Made by a program: the position numbers and the translations under genes | Shown here: positions 1 to 13,137 of the stretch, piece by piece | Layout: the number at the start of each line of letters is the position of its first letter | Position numbering within the stretch: the stretch's first letter is position 1 | Notes under the pieces: model-generated | Told to the model about the DNA's origin: nothing | Database searches by the model: none | The model's input: only the letters and a program-made list of their open reading frames with translations | DNA from: Ectocarpus siliculosus | Taxonomy: Eukaryota; Sar; Phaeophyceae; Ectocarpales; Ectocarpaceae | DNA: 64,000 bases | Assembly: GCA_000310025.1 (NCBI GenBank) | Contig: FN649757.1 | Span: forward strand, 507,005 to 571,004 | Reading direction: 5' to 3'

Positions 1-2095
1 CACAAACTTGGCCAAAATAACCAACAGGCACCGGGCATCTACTCTGTTGTCTGCAATCAAACGAAAAGCACTGATAATCTACGCATTCTGCCCTCGCTTG
101 AGTAGCACGCTGCCTAGTAGTTGGGGAAGCCCTCACATGTGCCATTCAACGCGCGCTCTTCAGTACATTAGATGGGCTTATCCACGAGACTACTTAGTTA
201 GCTCACTGCCTAGAAGTTCATACACACAGCGATCATCCAGACTTAGCTCAACAAACCAAACACGTTGTACGGCATGCCTCCGTGGAATTAGGACCAAAAC
301 GTTCGCAAGAGTCCGACAACATCCAAAGAGTTCACCAACGCCCGTCGTCGTTAAATACCTGCTAGACCGAAATCGTTCCACCTCAAGCATGATGCTGCTC
401 AATCGTACGTTGCATTCTTGCATCAAGAATGAAGGACGATAAACCTGTCAAGGTGCAGAACATCTACAGACCGGGCCTAAACTCTCCAGCATAAAACTCT
501 CCAAAAGAAATACGCACGTCGTCACCCTCCCTGATTCTGCAACCACACAGGTACTCAAAAACAAGTGATGACTCCGTGAAACTCTAGCATGTGAATCATT
601 TGTTACAACTGAACCAATCAAACAAAACCGATTCTCCACAAAATTCTTTCTCAAAAAATAACAAACAGCATTAGCCTGCTCCAAACAAGGTCCTAACATC
701 TGCAAACAGTCAAAAGGCCCCCAATTGTCCTTCAACGAATGCACCAACCTGTCACTGAACCATCAGGCACAACTAATTATGCAATCACGAACGAGCTAAC
801 TGAAAGAAGAAGGATGGTGGCAAGTTCTACAATGCAAGGTGAACGTCCATGAAGAAAAGGTGTCAAATTCTACCAACGTGAACGTCGTTCCCCTCGTACT
901 TTGCCATATCACCGACACAGCTGTCCGATATGAACTCTCGACAGTAAACCAACGGCCAAGAAGCGTACAGCATGGGGCATAACGACGAACACACACTGAA
1001 AATACCACGCGGTGTGGCGGCAATCAAAATAAATTGCCGTCAAAGGAAACATCGGAAACAAAACAAGATCAAGAACGCTCGAACAACGAAGACTTCGCGT
1101 GATTCATCGCGACCCTAAACTGGTATCTTTCTACTCAACCAAAAACATATTCAAGCTCATTCCAGTCTACTCATCAAATCAATCGTGATGATGAAGCGCG
1201 CCCTTGGTGTTCACACGGCCATCCTGCCGCATCCGTTTTCTCCACTGCCCGTTTCCGGCTGAGGAATGCACGCGGCACCTCCCCACGCGACTTGTATTGA
1301 TGACACCGCCGTTCCGCTGTGCCCCGTTCCAACGCCCACCTCCGGCTGATGGTTGCGCGCCACCTCCGCGCGACTTAAAATGCTACCCCCCCGCTCCAAC
1401 GACGAGGCAGAACAGCCACGGCCCCCACGTCCGTGCTGTAGTTGACTAACATGACAAGAAAATGCTGCCCGCCCCCCGTCTAATCTCCCGATCCACCTAC
1501 CGAACACGATCCCTCTGCGGCATTCCCAGCGTGAACCCCAGCTGCTTTCCCAGCTTGACCATCTGCTGCCCTCCCAGCCTTTCACTTCTTCTCCAACGCC
1601 GCCATCCTATCGATCGCTGTTTTGAGCGTATCTCGAAGCTCTGTCGCAGCCCTTTCCGCAGCTGCTGCCGTTTCCGCAGCATCTTGTACATCCGCCATCT
1701 GGTCCGACCAACGTTTTTTTTTGTCACGGTATCGTGTTTGCTGCCTCCGTGCCTTCCCACGGAGGCTACTGCGCCCTCCCACTGTAATATGAGTTGAATC
1801 CGGGGGCTGTTTTAACCCAGGGCCGACCAGGGCCGATGTAGGTGACATCTAACCTTCGTTATTATACACCGTGCTCTTCCAGCACACAGAAGTATAGAGC
1901 ACGTGCAGTTCAGTCAGTGTTCAGGGCGCGCCTCCGTAAGTGATACACGTCTTGCGTCATTCATGAAAATGTTTCCCACCACCAGAATCCCACAAGTGTG
2001 CCCCACATGTATATAGAAAATTGACTGCCCGGAACTACATACACCGTTCCAGTAAAACGTTCGGCGGTGACCCCCCTCATGCATGCATTCCATAG
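1..2095. other. Left flank of gene A, no supported gene
   Basis: Gene A in this window starts at its exon 2, so its first exon should lie in this stretch or beyond the left edge. I searched the + strand for the conserved CGRKK.KC half of the zinc cluster and found none. The only open frame with protein-like composition is on the - strand at 1582-1848, listed separately. The rest is unrecognised. Confidence 0.5.
1582..1848 (-). CDS. Hypothetical coiled-coil-like open frame (88 aa)
   Basis: An open frame of 88 codons whose second half is rich in Ala, Glu, Arg and Lys with a heptad-like pattern (AAETAAAAERAATEL, then LKTAIDRMAALEKK), suggesting a coiled coil. The middle is basic (RRQQTRYRDKKKRW). 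No known domain is recognised and there is no second exon or homologous copy elsewhere in the window. It could be a fragment of a mobile element or a chance frame. It lies upstream of gene A on the opposite strand. Confidence 0.2.
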   Translation of the reverse strand: MSPTSALVGPGLKQPPDSTHITVGGRSSLRGKARRQQTRYRDKKKRWSDQMADVQDAAETAAAAERAATELRDTLKTAIDRMAALEKK

Positions 2096-5000
2096 CCGAT
2101 GCATCGGAGCCGGAGTTCAATGCATCTACATCAAGCGGAAGTCCACCCATCCTCAGTATCAGCGAAAACAGCAACTAAGGGGTCTGGCCGGCACGCAGTC
2201 AACGGAGTTGCAGCGCCACTCGTTGTCTGGCGCATTCCTGGCTCGCGACACCCTGCCTTTGAAGAGGTCAGTCGTCTCCATCCGCCGCTGTTCGTTGTTT
2301 AGACTACGCTCGAGATGCAAGTAGCCCTCTTCCGTTTGAGTCATAACACCAACCAGTGTGTGCGCCATCGAATTCAAGCTTCACACCAGTGGAGTCAAGA
2401 AATCGTGGGTGCAGGAAAGAGAAGAACGAAACCGTGTAGAAATAGCTGCTCGTTGGTGTATACCAGTAGTAGCACGCTAGAATCAGCTTCGCCGTCGACC
2501 AGCACCTTCACACACATCAAACTCATGATAGACTTGGATATATGAGCTCAAGGATGTTCTCGAAGATGAAAGGCCTCCATATCTTGCATGTCATATGAGG
2601 CGGTTGCTTTTTGCACGATTTCACCACTGTACCAGGTGCAGGTTGAGTGCGTCTCCGGCGACCGGACTTGTGGGCATGCAGGAGAACGCATTTCTCAGTG
2701 ACTTCTTCGGCTGCGTGGGCTTCCTGCCACTCACCACCCGGAGGTGCCCAGAACGCGTTGATGGTATACACTACAAGGGTAGTAGCTGCACCTCCGCCGA
2801 ACGTATCTCATTGCGTCCCTTTTCAACGCTTGCCGATGTATTTTCGAGGGGGGGCATCGATTCGTCGGGCTACCTCGTTCCCTTATAGCCTAGCGCCTGA
2901 TTCCAGATTCCTGTGCGGTTGACCGTTTTCGCCAGCCACGTTCGCGGAGCGATGGTGAGGATGATGGCTCACTCCGCTGCCCAACATCAGCTGCGCGCTC
3001 GGCACGACACCCCCGATCAAGGCCAGTTCGGCGCCATCTTCTCCGAGGACGGTATCACCACGGGAAATCAGCTATCGACGGGTCCCTCCGCTTGCACATT
3101 TTGGTGTGCAGTTGGTGTGGGGGCTCTTGTAAAGGGACGCCCTGCTGAGTCGGTGAGAAGAAGTGGAGTGCTTGCTTGGCCTGCCGTGTACGAGCAGAAG
3201 GACCGCTGTTGCACGTCGCATTGAGGAAGTCCATCCTTGTTTGGTACAACCGCTGATTGTTGCGTGTAGTTACCGACCGAAATCCTACTTTTCTTATTAC
3301 GCAGAAGCGCTTGTGACGCATACATCTTGATTTTTTTATGGTTTTGCCGTATGTTTGGCCAAAATTTGACTATTGTTTTCGTGTTATTTCACCCTAAATC
3401 ATCCAATACGGCTTGGCGGATGGAAACGCACATGCTGAGACCATTGCCCGTACAGCATAAAGCACATGCTTCCGTCGCGCGTGTTGGCGAGATGACACTG
3501 GGGCACGTCCGTAAAGACGCAAAAAACTTGGCATGTCCACCTCTCTCCCGTAGTCCCTGGTTTGTATATCGTCCCTCTTTGACCTCATACTGAAGAGGTA
3601 CGATCTCACACACGATCCACACACCACCCGCACAAGTCGCTACAAGTTGGGTGAGGGATCGGATGCCACCTCCTGTTGCGGGTTGCATGCCGTCCCCTGG
3701 TGCCAACAATAAATCAATCAACCACCATTGCGCGGCATCATTGGCTCTCGCGAAACGATCGTGGTTCCACCGCAAACCGTCCGATACTCGCCTATCATGA
3801 AACGACAACAGTTGCACCGCGTCACACAACTGCTGGCGCCTTTCCTCCTCTGATAAACTTGTCATGCTGTACGGCGTACCTTTCGGCGTGCTTCCCTACA
3901 AAGACGATTGATTCCCCATGAGTCAAAATCGACGGACGTTTAATGAACGAGTTACAGCGTAGATGACGCGCGGGAGGAATGCCACTAGGACCGCTCGGCG
4001 AAACGCGACGGGTTCCCGCGCCTACACGAAGATACAGCAGACAGGATTACCTTAGAACACGAACCGATCTACCGATACACCGAGACGTTATAGAGTGTGA
4101 TCCCGGTGGCCATCCCGCCCCAGGGGCGGGCGGCTGCCATACCCTAGTTACGAGCTACGACACAATTCGCCACTCGAACCAATGCCCGCGAATTGCAACA
4201 CCTCCCACGCATGTCCCTAAAGGTCACGATCTACTCCCGACTGGCGAGAGGTGCACTGGATGCCTACACTGGTCCTGTGGATGCCGAGGTGGCGAAGTGA
4301 GTTACACGGACAAATTTGCAACACGAGCACACGCTGTACCATGGCCCGTACAGAATTGTACCACATTCATCGCGTGTCATGTATCTGCGAGAATGATGGT
4401 TCGCGCTATGTTTGCTTTTGGCCAAGTTCATCATAACACAAACATGAAACGAGCAATAATATTTGCACGCACAGGTAATCGAGGCTTGCCGTTTGCCACA
4501 CACTATTCCACACAACCTCCCTGGTTTTGTAAGGCTCGGCATTTGCACACCAGTGAGGTTGACAATATTGACCGAAACGTGTTTGGAAATAGTGCAATCG
4601 TACCTTTCGAACGCCACCTTTTGGCATTGATAATGTCGATACCTCTTTACGTATCCAGGGTTCAACCTAAGCCCAGGGCGTGTGGAATGGTGCATCACAT
4701 GCTGTAATCCGGTAGCCTGTCCCACTCGACCCCTCACATCACCAGCCTGTCTCCTGTTCCGTCCTCGCGTCAACATCAATCCAGGGCGTGGGCAATCTTA
4801 GCATACCTCTATGGGTACATGGGAGACACGGTGAGCTCGACTCCTGTGCGAGGCAACACCCTTGGTCGGTGTGCTCGGGTATGCACACGAGGAGCAGCTT
4901 CTCTTGCCTGTCGATAGACCCGATCTCTTGCCAATATTTCTATCGTCAACGACACGAGAAAGTTTGGAAATGGTCTACTCCCATCAATATCATCAGTTGA

Positions 5001-8000
5001 CCCACCCGCTTTATATCTTCGCCATCTGCGAATGTATTTCTTTGTTTCAGGCGAAGTTTGAAGAGTATCTGGAGCTTTCAGACTCCTTTTTGATTGCTTC
5101 CATCGAGCAAGGGTCAACTGACATGCTGCCAGCGGTGAGTGAAACGCCATTGCCTTTTGTAGGAGTGTAGCTGATGCTAGAGCTCCTTTCCCTGCCTGGC
5201 GAAACTGGTTCTATCAAACCGACGACCGTGATCTCCCCGAAGAGGACAGATACATAAACACAGTTCCATTGGCTGTGTATACGCCAACACCACCAAAATA
5301 GCAACAGGGCCAAAACGCCTCTAGGGATAGCCAGGCCAAATGCCGTTGCACGAGTGTTATATCGCGGGACTGGTTCGCCCCTCCTGTGTGCAAGTGTATT
5401 CTGTAGGCGGGGCATGAGGGTAAACAGTGGCTACGCTTCCAGCTGCAGCGGGTTTCCGCCCTGATCAACGGATAGAATGGATGGGGCTCTCACCCACAGC
5501 GGCACCCAGACATACACACGTTTCGGGGTACCGTCGCGACCCAACAGAAATCGATGGTCCCATTCACCCATCGCTTGGGGCATTCCAACGGCCGGTATGG
5601 GTGGGGAGGTGTTGATCGAGTGTGTATGTTTGCTTGGCACGAGTAAGAACACAGGCACTCTTGTCGTGAAACAGTACCGGGGTGGCCGATGGTGTCATCT
5701 GTAGCCGCGCTGCTCGAGGTGGCCAGGGGTTGAGGTCGAAGCATGTGTGTGTGTGAGATGCCCGCGTGTTGGGGGACAAAATGCTTTTGAGGGCCGGAAA
5801 GTTTGTGTGCGTAGACTCAAACCATCACTGACGTTCCAATACGGTTTTGAAGTCGTTTCCGTCCTGCGTCTGATCAGAAGTTTCCCCTTCGCGCCAAGCC
5901 ACCTCCAACGTAAATGATTTGGATTGGTCGGTGAGGTACTCGACAGCCCGTCTCAGAACTTATGTACTGCTCGCATGGGTGGATTGGAGCGTTGTTGGAG
6001 TCGCTGGTTCGCTCAGACGTTTCATCCCGATCGGGACGCTAGCTTGGCGTGGTTGCTTCTTCTTGCTTCCCTCATGCCACGCGATCCAGCCGTCCGACGC
6101 GGCCAACATGTTCTTCTTATCCAGAATGAAGTTGTAATGACTTCCAGTGTAGTTTGACCAATCTGTACCGTTCAGCGTCAAAGATGTGGAGATTGCAGCA
6201 CTGCTTGGCGCGTTTCCGCCTGTGACCATGCTTGCGCTATTGCATGTATTATGGGTCACGCGTATCTGCTGAACTCTCGTATACACGCATGCATCTTCGC
6301 CAGGGATTCGCGGAGATGGTCAATCACAAGCAGACCGTCAAGGTGTACGCGGGAAATCCAGATGCTACGGATATCGACTCTTTGGCCGCCCGACGTCAAG
6401 ATCCTCCGAAGGTGTGTCCTGTGCCGAATAATTGAACTGATTGGCCCAGTTCCCCCAGACGGCGCTCCGTGCTCACAGTCTGGGGCAGCCCCCCAGCACG
6501 TCTCCGCGATGGGTGAGCGCGAGCTCCTTGGAGCGCCCGTACCCGAATGGCGTAGTCGACATCATCGAAACGTGACCCTGGAAAGCAGAGGAAGCTCCCA
6601 AAAGTTACGAAGTGAGATCGACACGCAACCCCGACGAAGGCCTAAGAGAACCGTTCTCGGATCTTCGCGAAGAAATCATTCACACACGTTTGGTTGCAGC
6701 AGCGACATGAGAAACGGTCGCTAGAGTCTCACAACATTCAATACCCTCGACGGCAATTATGTGTAGGCAACTAGGCAGCCAAAAAAAGACATGGGCGCGT
6801 ATTCAGGTCAAGACGTGCGTGAGCACCCCTGCAATAATAATTATGTCTGGAATCGGTCGTCATCCGAGTTTGAGTAATGGACTCTTCGTTCCTCGTGGGA
6901 TTATCTACTCTACAGAACGAGCCACCACAACACGAAAAAATGGGAATATATAACTTCACGCTCGAAAGCATCGAAACCTAAAGAACTTGACGATACGGAC
7001 ATGTGCTCAGGTGAGAACCTCGCACCACCACCTTTTGGTTGATGATGAGTTGCCGTACAGTAGAAAGGTGAAATAGGAGACGGAAGGGGTGGGTCCTTCT
7101 GTTCCGTTTTTGTTTTTTGTGGGGTTCGACTTGCTTGCAAATTTCCGTCGTCATTTTCCTGGACCTTTCTTGGGTTCCCTGTGTGTAAATCTATATTTGT
7201 GGATAAGCATTTGGAGAGTGCTGAAGACGGTGTACTGAGGAAAGGTCAGAATGACGCCGATGTGAAGACCATACCAACGTCAGCAGCAGAAAAAAAAACC
7301 GGCAGGAGCATTAGTTGTTGCGGGTACCCTTCGCGGTGCCTGCGACTCTGTGTGGCACCTCAAGGCGATTCGCGTTCGCGTTTAGCACAATTCTTGCCTC
7401 GGTACCGATACGTTGACGTATGTTACTCAGGCTTGACAGGGCGTCGTGCATGATTACGATCGTGCATGGTTAAGAGACCTACTCCTCCCATCCTGCCACT
7501 TGATATGATCCAGATCACCCCAGCTGCAAGCGAAAGGGACGTGTTTCGGTATGTTGTCCAGTCTCTTGCGGCGTTCGACCAAATGGCGTTCGAGAAAGCT
7601 TGCAAGAACAGGGCGCCCTGCGGACAGTCGAGCGATGATGAGCCTTACTTGGAGAACAGAGGCGATGGTAGCCCGCACGGTAACGCACCCCCAGTGGAAG
7701 AGGTGGCACATGCTATGGTGGCCGGGTTCAAAGATGACCTGGTCGAGTTCGAACATCTGCAAGAAACAGTCGATGGGTGAGCAAGGTTCAAACCTTGCTT
7801 GGCAGATGTGTTTGGAGTGTCATCCGACAACTGATTATCAATTACGATGTAGAATCTTTACGTCTACTCTGCTGATTGACCTTTCCTTCTGTGCTCGATC
7901 GTGTCAGCTGGAGTTCTTGCGAGCTTACTCGTACCCTTCTCGCGATGTTTCCCTTTTCTCCTCGTGGCCGGTTTTCACCTGGATGACGAGCAGACCCAAC

Positions 8001-10602
8001 ATTCGCACGGGCATTGGCGGCCTCCTCATCAACATGTAAGTCAACCTGGACAACGTGCTTCCGACTGCTAGAAACAGCAAGAGTGTTCTGTATTCTTTGC
8101 CTACGATGGCTCGCGCTCCGTTGACCTATGGGCACTACCTCTCTTTGTACTGCCATACGAACAACTCCGGGTAATAGTGGAAAAGGCTTACCAGCATCAT
8201 GATGACTCGCAACACGTTGCATTTTTGGCCATCTCTTTTCGGGTCGGACAGCACCCTGGCATTTAAAAAGGCAGCCAACGGGGAAGCGGGCTTTGCTCTG
8301 AAGAAGCTAGGGCATTGCGTCGAGGTATTCGAGCGGTACCCTGGATTGTGTGGCTGCACGATGCAATGGTGAGCCGATCGCATAAACATCACCAACGCTG
8401 ACATTGATACTCAGGCGGCCATCCGAACTACAGGACAAACTGCGCCGTGCGTATAGAGGACAAGAAGAGTAGTCCTAATGCCACTAGTGGTTGCTCAATA
8501 TGATTTGTGTGGCTTTTTTCTGCGTATGAGCTCGACCTCTGATTTGTTTCGGACTATCCAGAGATAGTTCTGGCGTTCTTCGTACAGGCGTGTCAATGGT
8601 GTGTGTATTGAGACCATATGTGTCGAACGTTGGCGTTTTCATCGATCGTACCTCCCACCATAAGAAGGTGTCGCCTTGCACGGTATCCTGGGGGCCCTAG
8701 CAGCGATTGACGATTCCTGAGCTCGAGGACTGTACAACCGGTTGCGGGAGGTCCGCATTCGTTGTTCACTGCGAAGATTTGTGAGGACATTTTCCTGGTG
8801 CGATCTCGACTGCTGGTTCGGTGGGACTAGCCGTGGATAATTTTGGCGGTCGTCATACAGGCGTGTCAAGGCATCATCATCTTATGTTTCTCCCACCCAT
8901 CGTATGCATACCTCCCACCATGTACAGGAGTCACCTTGCACACCGTATCCAGGGGGCCCTAGCAGCGATTGATGATTCCAGAGCTCGAGGACTGTACAAC
9001 CGGTTGCGGGATGTCTACAATCCGTTTCGCCCCCCTGCCTATCCGCCGGCGCCCCCGTTGGAGGAGTGGCGTGGGATATCTGCATTCTGCGATCGTTTCC
9101 AGTGCAGGTGCGTTGGGAGATTGGGGAGTGATATCCTGCTAGGCACATGCACAACGGTTTCTCTCTGACGTGTCCCCCCCCCAGTCTACACTTGTTCGAG
9201 ATAGGTAGTTTGTCCAATATTTAGAGAACAGAGATAAGACACCCTTGTCTACAAGCGCAGCATCGAACGGTGGCATTGTTAAGACCCTTCGTTCAATGCC
9301 GTTTGTGCTCGACACAAAGATACGGATTTTGGTTAACCTAGTCTTGGTGCGAAGGTCTCGACCACCTTTCGGGGTTCGCGGGGTGACTGATTTTTCAATG
9401 TTGCGAAGTATGAAAAATAGGTGGAGATGTTGACAAAGAGAACTGGATCGGGTGGTCATTGTGGTTCGTTTTTGTCAGGATAATCCATACGAATTTCGAT
9501 CGGCGCTAGGTACTGCGTTAGTGAGTATCAAAGCTCTTTGAGGTATGTGTCGAATCGCTTGTCCTCCAAACGACAAACCTGTCGGGCCACCACATGCCCA
9601 TGCAGTGATTAAGTGTACACCTCCATCTTCTATGTTAGGTCGAACACACAGAAACGCTCGGAGGGGGAGGCAACTTCACGCACATTGCTAATTCACCGGG
9701 CGGATTTCAAACCTTGTACTGTGTGGAATCCGAGATCTCCATGCAGTAACGACTCGCTACTCTTTTCTATCTCTTACTATGGAACGAAGCACGATTCCGC
9801 GGTCACAACTATATCCAAAAGTTAGGATGCAGAGGCCATCCCTCCACTCCGAAGAAAATCGCCACACAAAATTATCGAGGAGTAAAATTTTCGCGGTCGC
9901 GCTTTCGCTCAAAACTGCGGTGTATTATAGTGTTATCTCGAGCGCTGGACGAGGGCCTTGGCGTAGCACTCCGTGTCCAATCCTACCCGTGCTAAAGTAT
10001 ACTGCGGATATATATTCCAAACCTCGTGCGTGCTCTCCCCCACGGTTTCATATTGTCTTTCAAGGGTAACTGAGGGTGTCATCGCGAGTCAAGGCATGAG
10101 CGCTTTCTCCACGCCGCCCCTCTGCGCTAGCAACTGCACCGGCTCACAGACTGCGTGCAAGCAAAGAGATTTGCAGATGTTCGTTGAGGAACATCATGAC
10201 AGCATGGTGTCGGCGGGTGTCATTCCTGAGAGCGCGACCGGCGCGATGGTGGTTGCCCCTTGCAGCAACGGAGACAAACCAATGGCATCTACTAGCTCGG
10301 GGGAACTATACCAATACCCTGCACAACAAACTGGCCCACCTGCCGGACCGAGCTTCTCTACTTCACAAGTCAACTGTGAGCCGGCTAGGGGAGGCAGAAG
10401 TGATTCTGACGTGTCTAGTGGTGCGGTCGAGGGGTGTGATGGTGGTGTCGTTTCTGGCTGGGTAGCCCATGTTCCCGATATGTCCTTGAGATCGCCGGAG
10501 TTGAGAGAGGTGGATGGGGCCCCAGAGGAGACCGGAGGTGATACTGTTGCTGCGGCAGACTGGCTAGATGTTACTCATGCTATGTTGGGTGCAATTGATT
10601 AA
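2096..10602 (+). CDS. Gene A: Zn2Cys6-type transcription factor paralogue lacking exon 1
   Basis: Exons inferred from the four paralogues: 2096-2266, 2636-2743, 2936-3152, 4223-4296, 4785-4830, 5051-5134, 6304-6411, 6497-6571 (tentative), 7514-7776, 7994-8035, 8252-8368, 8928-9107, 10065-10602. All phases fit and the frame stays open to the TAA. The first exon seen starts in phase 2 with the last two zinc-cluster cysteines (RC then IGAGVQC) and a basic linker; the exon with Cys1-4 is not found. Then come the conserved PATGLVGMQENAFLSDFF block, a TFWCAV segment, TPR-like helical segments (AILGYLYGYMGDT, KFEEYLELSDSFL, VFERYPGLC), LEEWRGISAFCD, and an acidic Ser/Gly-rich tail ending near DWLDVTHAML. 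Family knowledge: binuclear zinc-cluster proteins are nuclear DNA-binding regulators. Inference: the helical middle is the regulatory domain and the acidic tail an activation region. Without exon 1 it is incomplete or starts outside the window. Introns 4 and 7 carry large insertions. Confidence 0.75.
3326..4185. other. Insertion in intron 4 of gene A
   Basis: Intron 4 of gene A is about 1070 bp, against about 190 bp in B. The intron sequence aligns with B up to about 3325 and again just before exon 5, so roughly 860 bp are extra. I see no clear terminal repeats. The extra DNA holds an antisense open frame, listed separately. Confidence 0.4.
3389..3865 (-). CDS. Hypothetical protein nested antisense in intron 4 of gene A (158 aa)
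   Basis: An open frame of 158 codons with ordinary protein composition: an acidic N-terminus (MTSLSEEERRQQ), a segment rich in aromatic and charged residues (LRWNHDRFARANDAAQWWLIDLL), and later cysteines. No family is recognised. It lies wholly within the extra DNA of intron 4 of gene A and on the opposite strand, so it came with that insertion. B, C and D have no equivalent. It may be a piece of an unknown mobile element. Confidence 0.35.
   Translation of the reverse strand: MTSLSEEERRQQLCDAVQLLSFHDRRVSDGLRWNHDRFARANDAAQWWLIDLLLAPGDGMQPATGGGIRSLTQLVATCAGGVWIVCEIVPLQYEVKEGRYTNQGLRERGGHAKFFASLRTCPSVISPTRATEACALCCTGNGLSMCVSIRQAVLDDLG
5400..5800. repeat. Insert in intron 7 of gene A, shared with gene C
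   Basis: Intron 7 of A is about 1170 bp and that of C about 1230 bp, while that of B is about 380 bp. The extra DNA aligns between A (5400-5800) and C (about 35480-35900, inverted, as expected from gene orientation). It contains a CA-rich stretch and, antisense to both genes, a shared reading frame around DGTPKRVYVWVPLWVR. It was present before A and C separated. Confidence 0.5.
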
Positions 10603-12839
10603 TTGAATCCGGCGCTGTAATGTGTACGATTTTTGGTCAGGTTTTCGCTATTGAATCTGTGTGCGAAGAGGCGTCGTGGACGTTAACAATTGGCCCCTTT
10701 ACATCAGTTTTTTGTTCTGTATCTGACACCCAATTAGTCCTCCCTGGACGGTGACTTTATCCGAAAAAGTATTGCAATGCAGCTCTTAGCAAGACACGGC
10801 CAGTCGGAATTGGGACCAAAGACTGTTGGGCAGTGTGCCGGAGGCACGGGTATGCGTTGGTCTGCGTTTCATTGTTGTTTGAAGATCTCAGGAAGAAGCA
10901 ACGACCGGGAATGTTTCAGCGATAGATGTCGTTTCGACCATCCAGTGCAGCCCATGAACCATGCCACGTTTCAGCGGTTATTGCTCCTCGCTTCGAACCC
11001 TCTTCGCATATTCACTCAGAACTAAGGGTGTCTGCGGTGGCAGGTAGTACGTCATTGTGTAGCGGCATCTTTCAAACAGGCCTTGTTATTTCTCAGGCTC
11101 AAAAAGGCGTGGGTGCGCAGACCGATTAGGTCATCGTGGACCAGAACAAACGGTCAACAGTTGCTGGTCCATGTCCGTAGAAAACACACTCCTTATCATA
11201 ACAAAGCGGTTGCAGAGCTCCTCCTTCGGTATATTGCTGCATCGGCACTTCTGTCTACTTAGCTCTACTCAACGTTCGCCGGATGGCTGTGTAACAAGGA
11301 CTGCAGCGACCAGACGTGCAGCAACATCTGGCGTATTTGTAGTGTGTAATAGACGCACCACAGCAAACTGAAGTACAGCAACGTAGGACATCCATGCGTA
11401 ACGTTGTGGCAAGCATCACAGCGAGCAGACGAATAGCAATGGTGGATTGGCGTAGGTTGGCGCAAAACACCAACATTAGAATAACTGACTAGCCTTACTC
11501 CTCCTGCGGCAAGTTCCGGAAAGCCACTCGTGTATCGTAGCATGAATATTGTACACCATGGCGAACATACGCGGCAAGTACCGCAACAACAATGAAGTGT
11601 GAAACAATATGCTCTGATGTGATTGTGGAGAATGCGGCAACCACTGCCGTAAGTAGCGACGACCAGGTGTGTACAGCAGCAACATCTACCTTGCTTGGTG
11701 AAAACTCTAGATTGATACCCGGCCAGCACCTCCAACACAATGTACAGCGACGTACGACAAAAAGTGTAACGTTCTCTCATATGGCAGCCTCGTATCGAGA
11801 AACGCGCGTGTCTCACCTCGCAGCCTCAACGTGCGCGTAGATTCTGTCCGGTGTACATCGATGTGTAAGGAACGTGTCATGCCGTACACACCACCGAGCG
11901 CACCATGACGGGCCCCGCGCCTAGTCTGCGCATCAGAGACAGCTACGATGCCGAATGCGTTGCGCTAAGCCAACGTTACCAGTGGTTCCCAGTCCGTCAC
12001 CTGAAGACGTCAGTGTCCGATGCCATGCAATCATAGCCCGGAGTACCGAAAGAGCCTCTTGGATCGTATCGTCGGTGCGCGGAACAAAGGGTGACAAGAC
12101 GGATTTGCCTGTTCAGAAATTATTGGTGCTTCTCCGGAAAGGGTCGGTCCAGTGGTGGGTATGCGTAGCTATGCAATACCCGCTGAACGCCGGATACAGT
12201 GCCGCGACCCGATTGGTGGTGTGTCACGTGCGTGGCGTACGTACGCAGATCCAGCATGCATGACACGCATCAAACGTCATGAAGAATGCAACTAAAATGA
12301 CACCACACACCCACAGAAACTCGGAATTTTGTCAAAATTCGAAGAAGCAAACAATCCCAATCGCGAGGCAGCGCGGCATGTGCCTCAAGCAGCATAAAGT
12401 TGGAAGCATCAAAGGGGCAACTCCGCGTTTCCAGGTGGCGTGTCCAGCAGTTTCAAGAACTCCGCACCTCGCGTTGCCGCGAGCTGTCACAGCCGTTGCG
12501 ACACTGCTCGCGCTCGCGTCGCCTGCACCGGCTCCTCTCTTACGGTCCACTGGCTACTGGCCTCCTGATTCCACTGATCCCCCGGCTCCAGCTGCTGGAC
12601 GGTTGACCTGCACCTCCTTGGCTCCCTGCCGCGAAATATCGTCTCACGGCGCGAGAAGGACGTCCTGGAAGTTAACGTTAACGATCGCCACGATGTGGCC
12701 GACGACGATCTTGATCGCGCCCTCCCGGCGGAAGGAAGGAAGGAGTTCCGCCGCCGATCGAAGAATTGAGTTTTTCCACGTCCCTCAGAGGATCCTCCCC
12801 GGAGTTCTTCGAACCGGGCACCGGGGAAAGTGTGGAGAC
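10603..12839. other. Gene A 3' flank and unassigned DNA
   Basis: The first few hundred bases align weakly with the 3' flank of gene B (shared TCGTGGACGT near 10672 and 30250), consistent with a duplicated 3' UTR. From about 11100 to 12839 I recognise no gene. A GC-rich piece at 12610-12775 contains a charged peptide frame (DVLEVNVNDRHDVADDDL) that I cannot assign. Confidence 0.4.
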
Positions 12840-13137
12840 TGTTAGTGCACTGCCGCCCTCAGCGGTCTGTGGTGTTGAGACTGGGGACTATGTTATCCCA
12901 GGAACAGCTGATAAAAAAGGACCATGTATTGTATATATTCGTCACGCAAGCCCCTCAGGCAAGCGGGTATTCGACACGCAAGCCCCTCAGGCAAGTGCCG
13001 GGAGCACACCGCCGTGTGCTCCCGGGGGCCCCGCACTTGGACCACAACCGCACACATACCCTCACACCCATACTTCCAATACGCGTATCCCCCACAGAGG
13101 ATGCATAGATCGGACTCATATCCAAGTACCACAAACA
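12840..13137 (-). repeat. 3' LTR of the Gag-only element
   Basis: 298 bp, left copy. It is the 3' LTR because the Gag frame reads leftwards. It contains a short internal direct repeat (ACGCAAGCCCCTCAGGCAAG, twice) and a hairpin-forming GGGAGCACACCGCCGTGTGC segment. Confidence 0.88.

Noticed and set aside
3979-4707. 242-codon open frame on + as a separate gene
   Set aside because: It overlaps exon 5 of gene A in the wrong frame and is not open in the corresponding parts of B or C.
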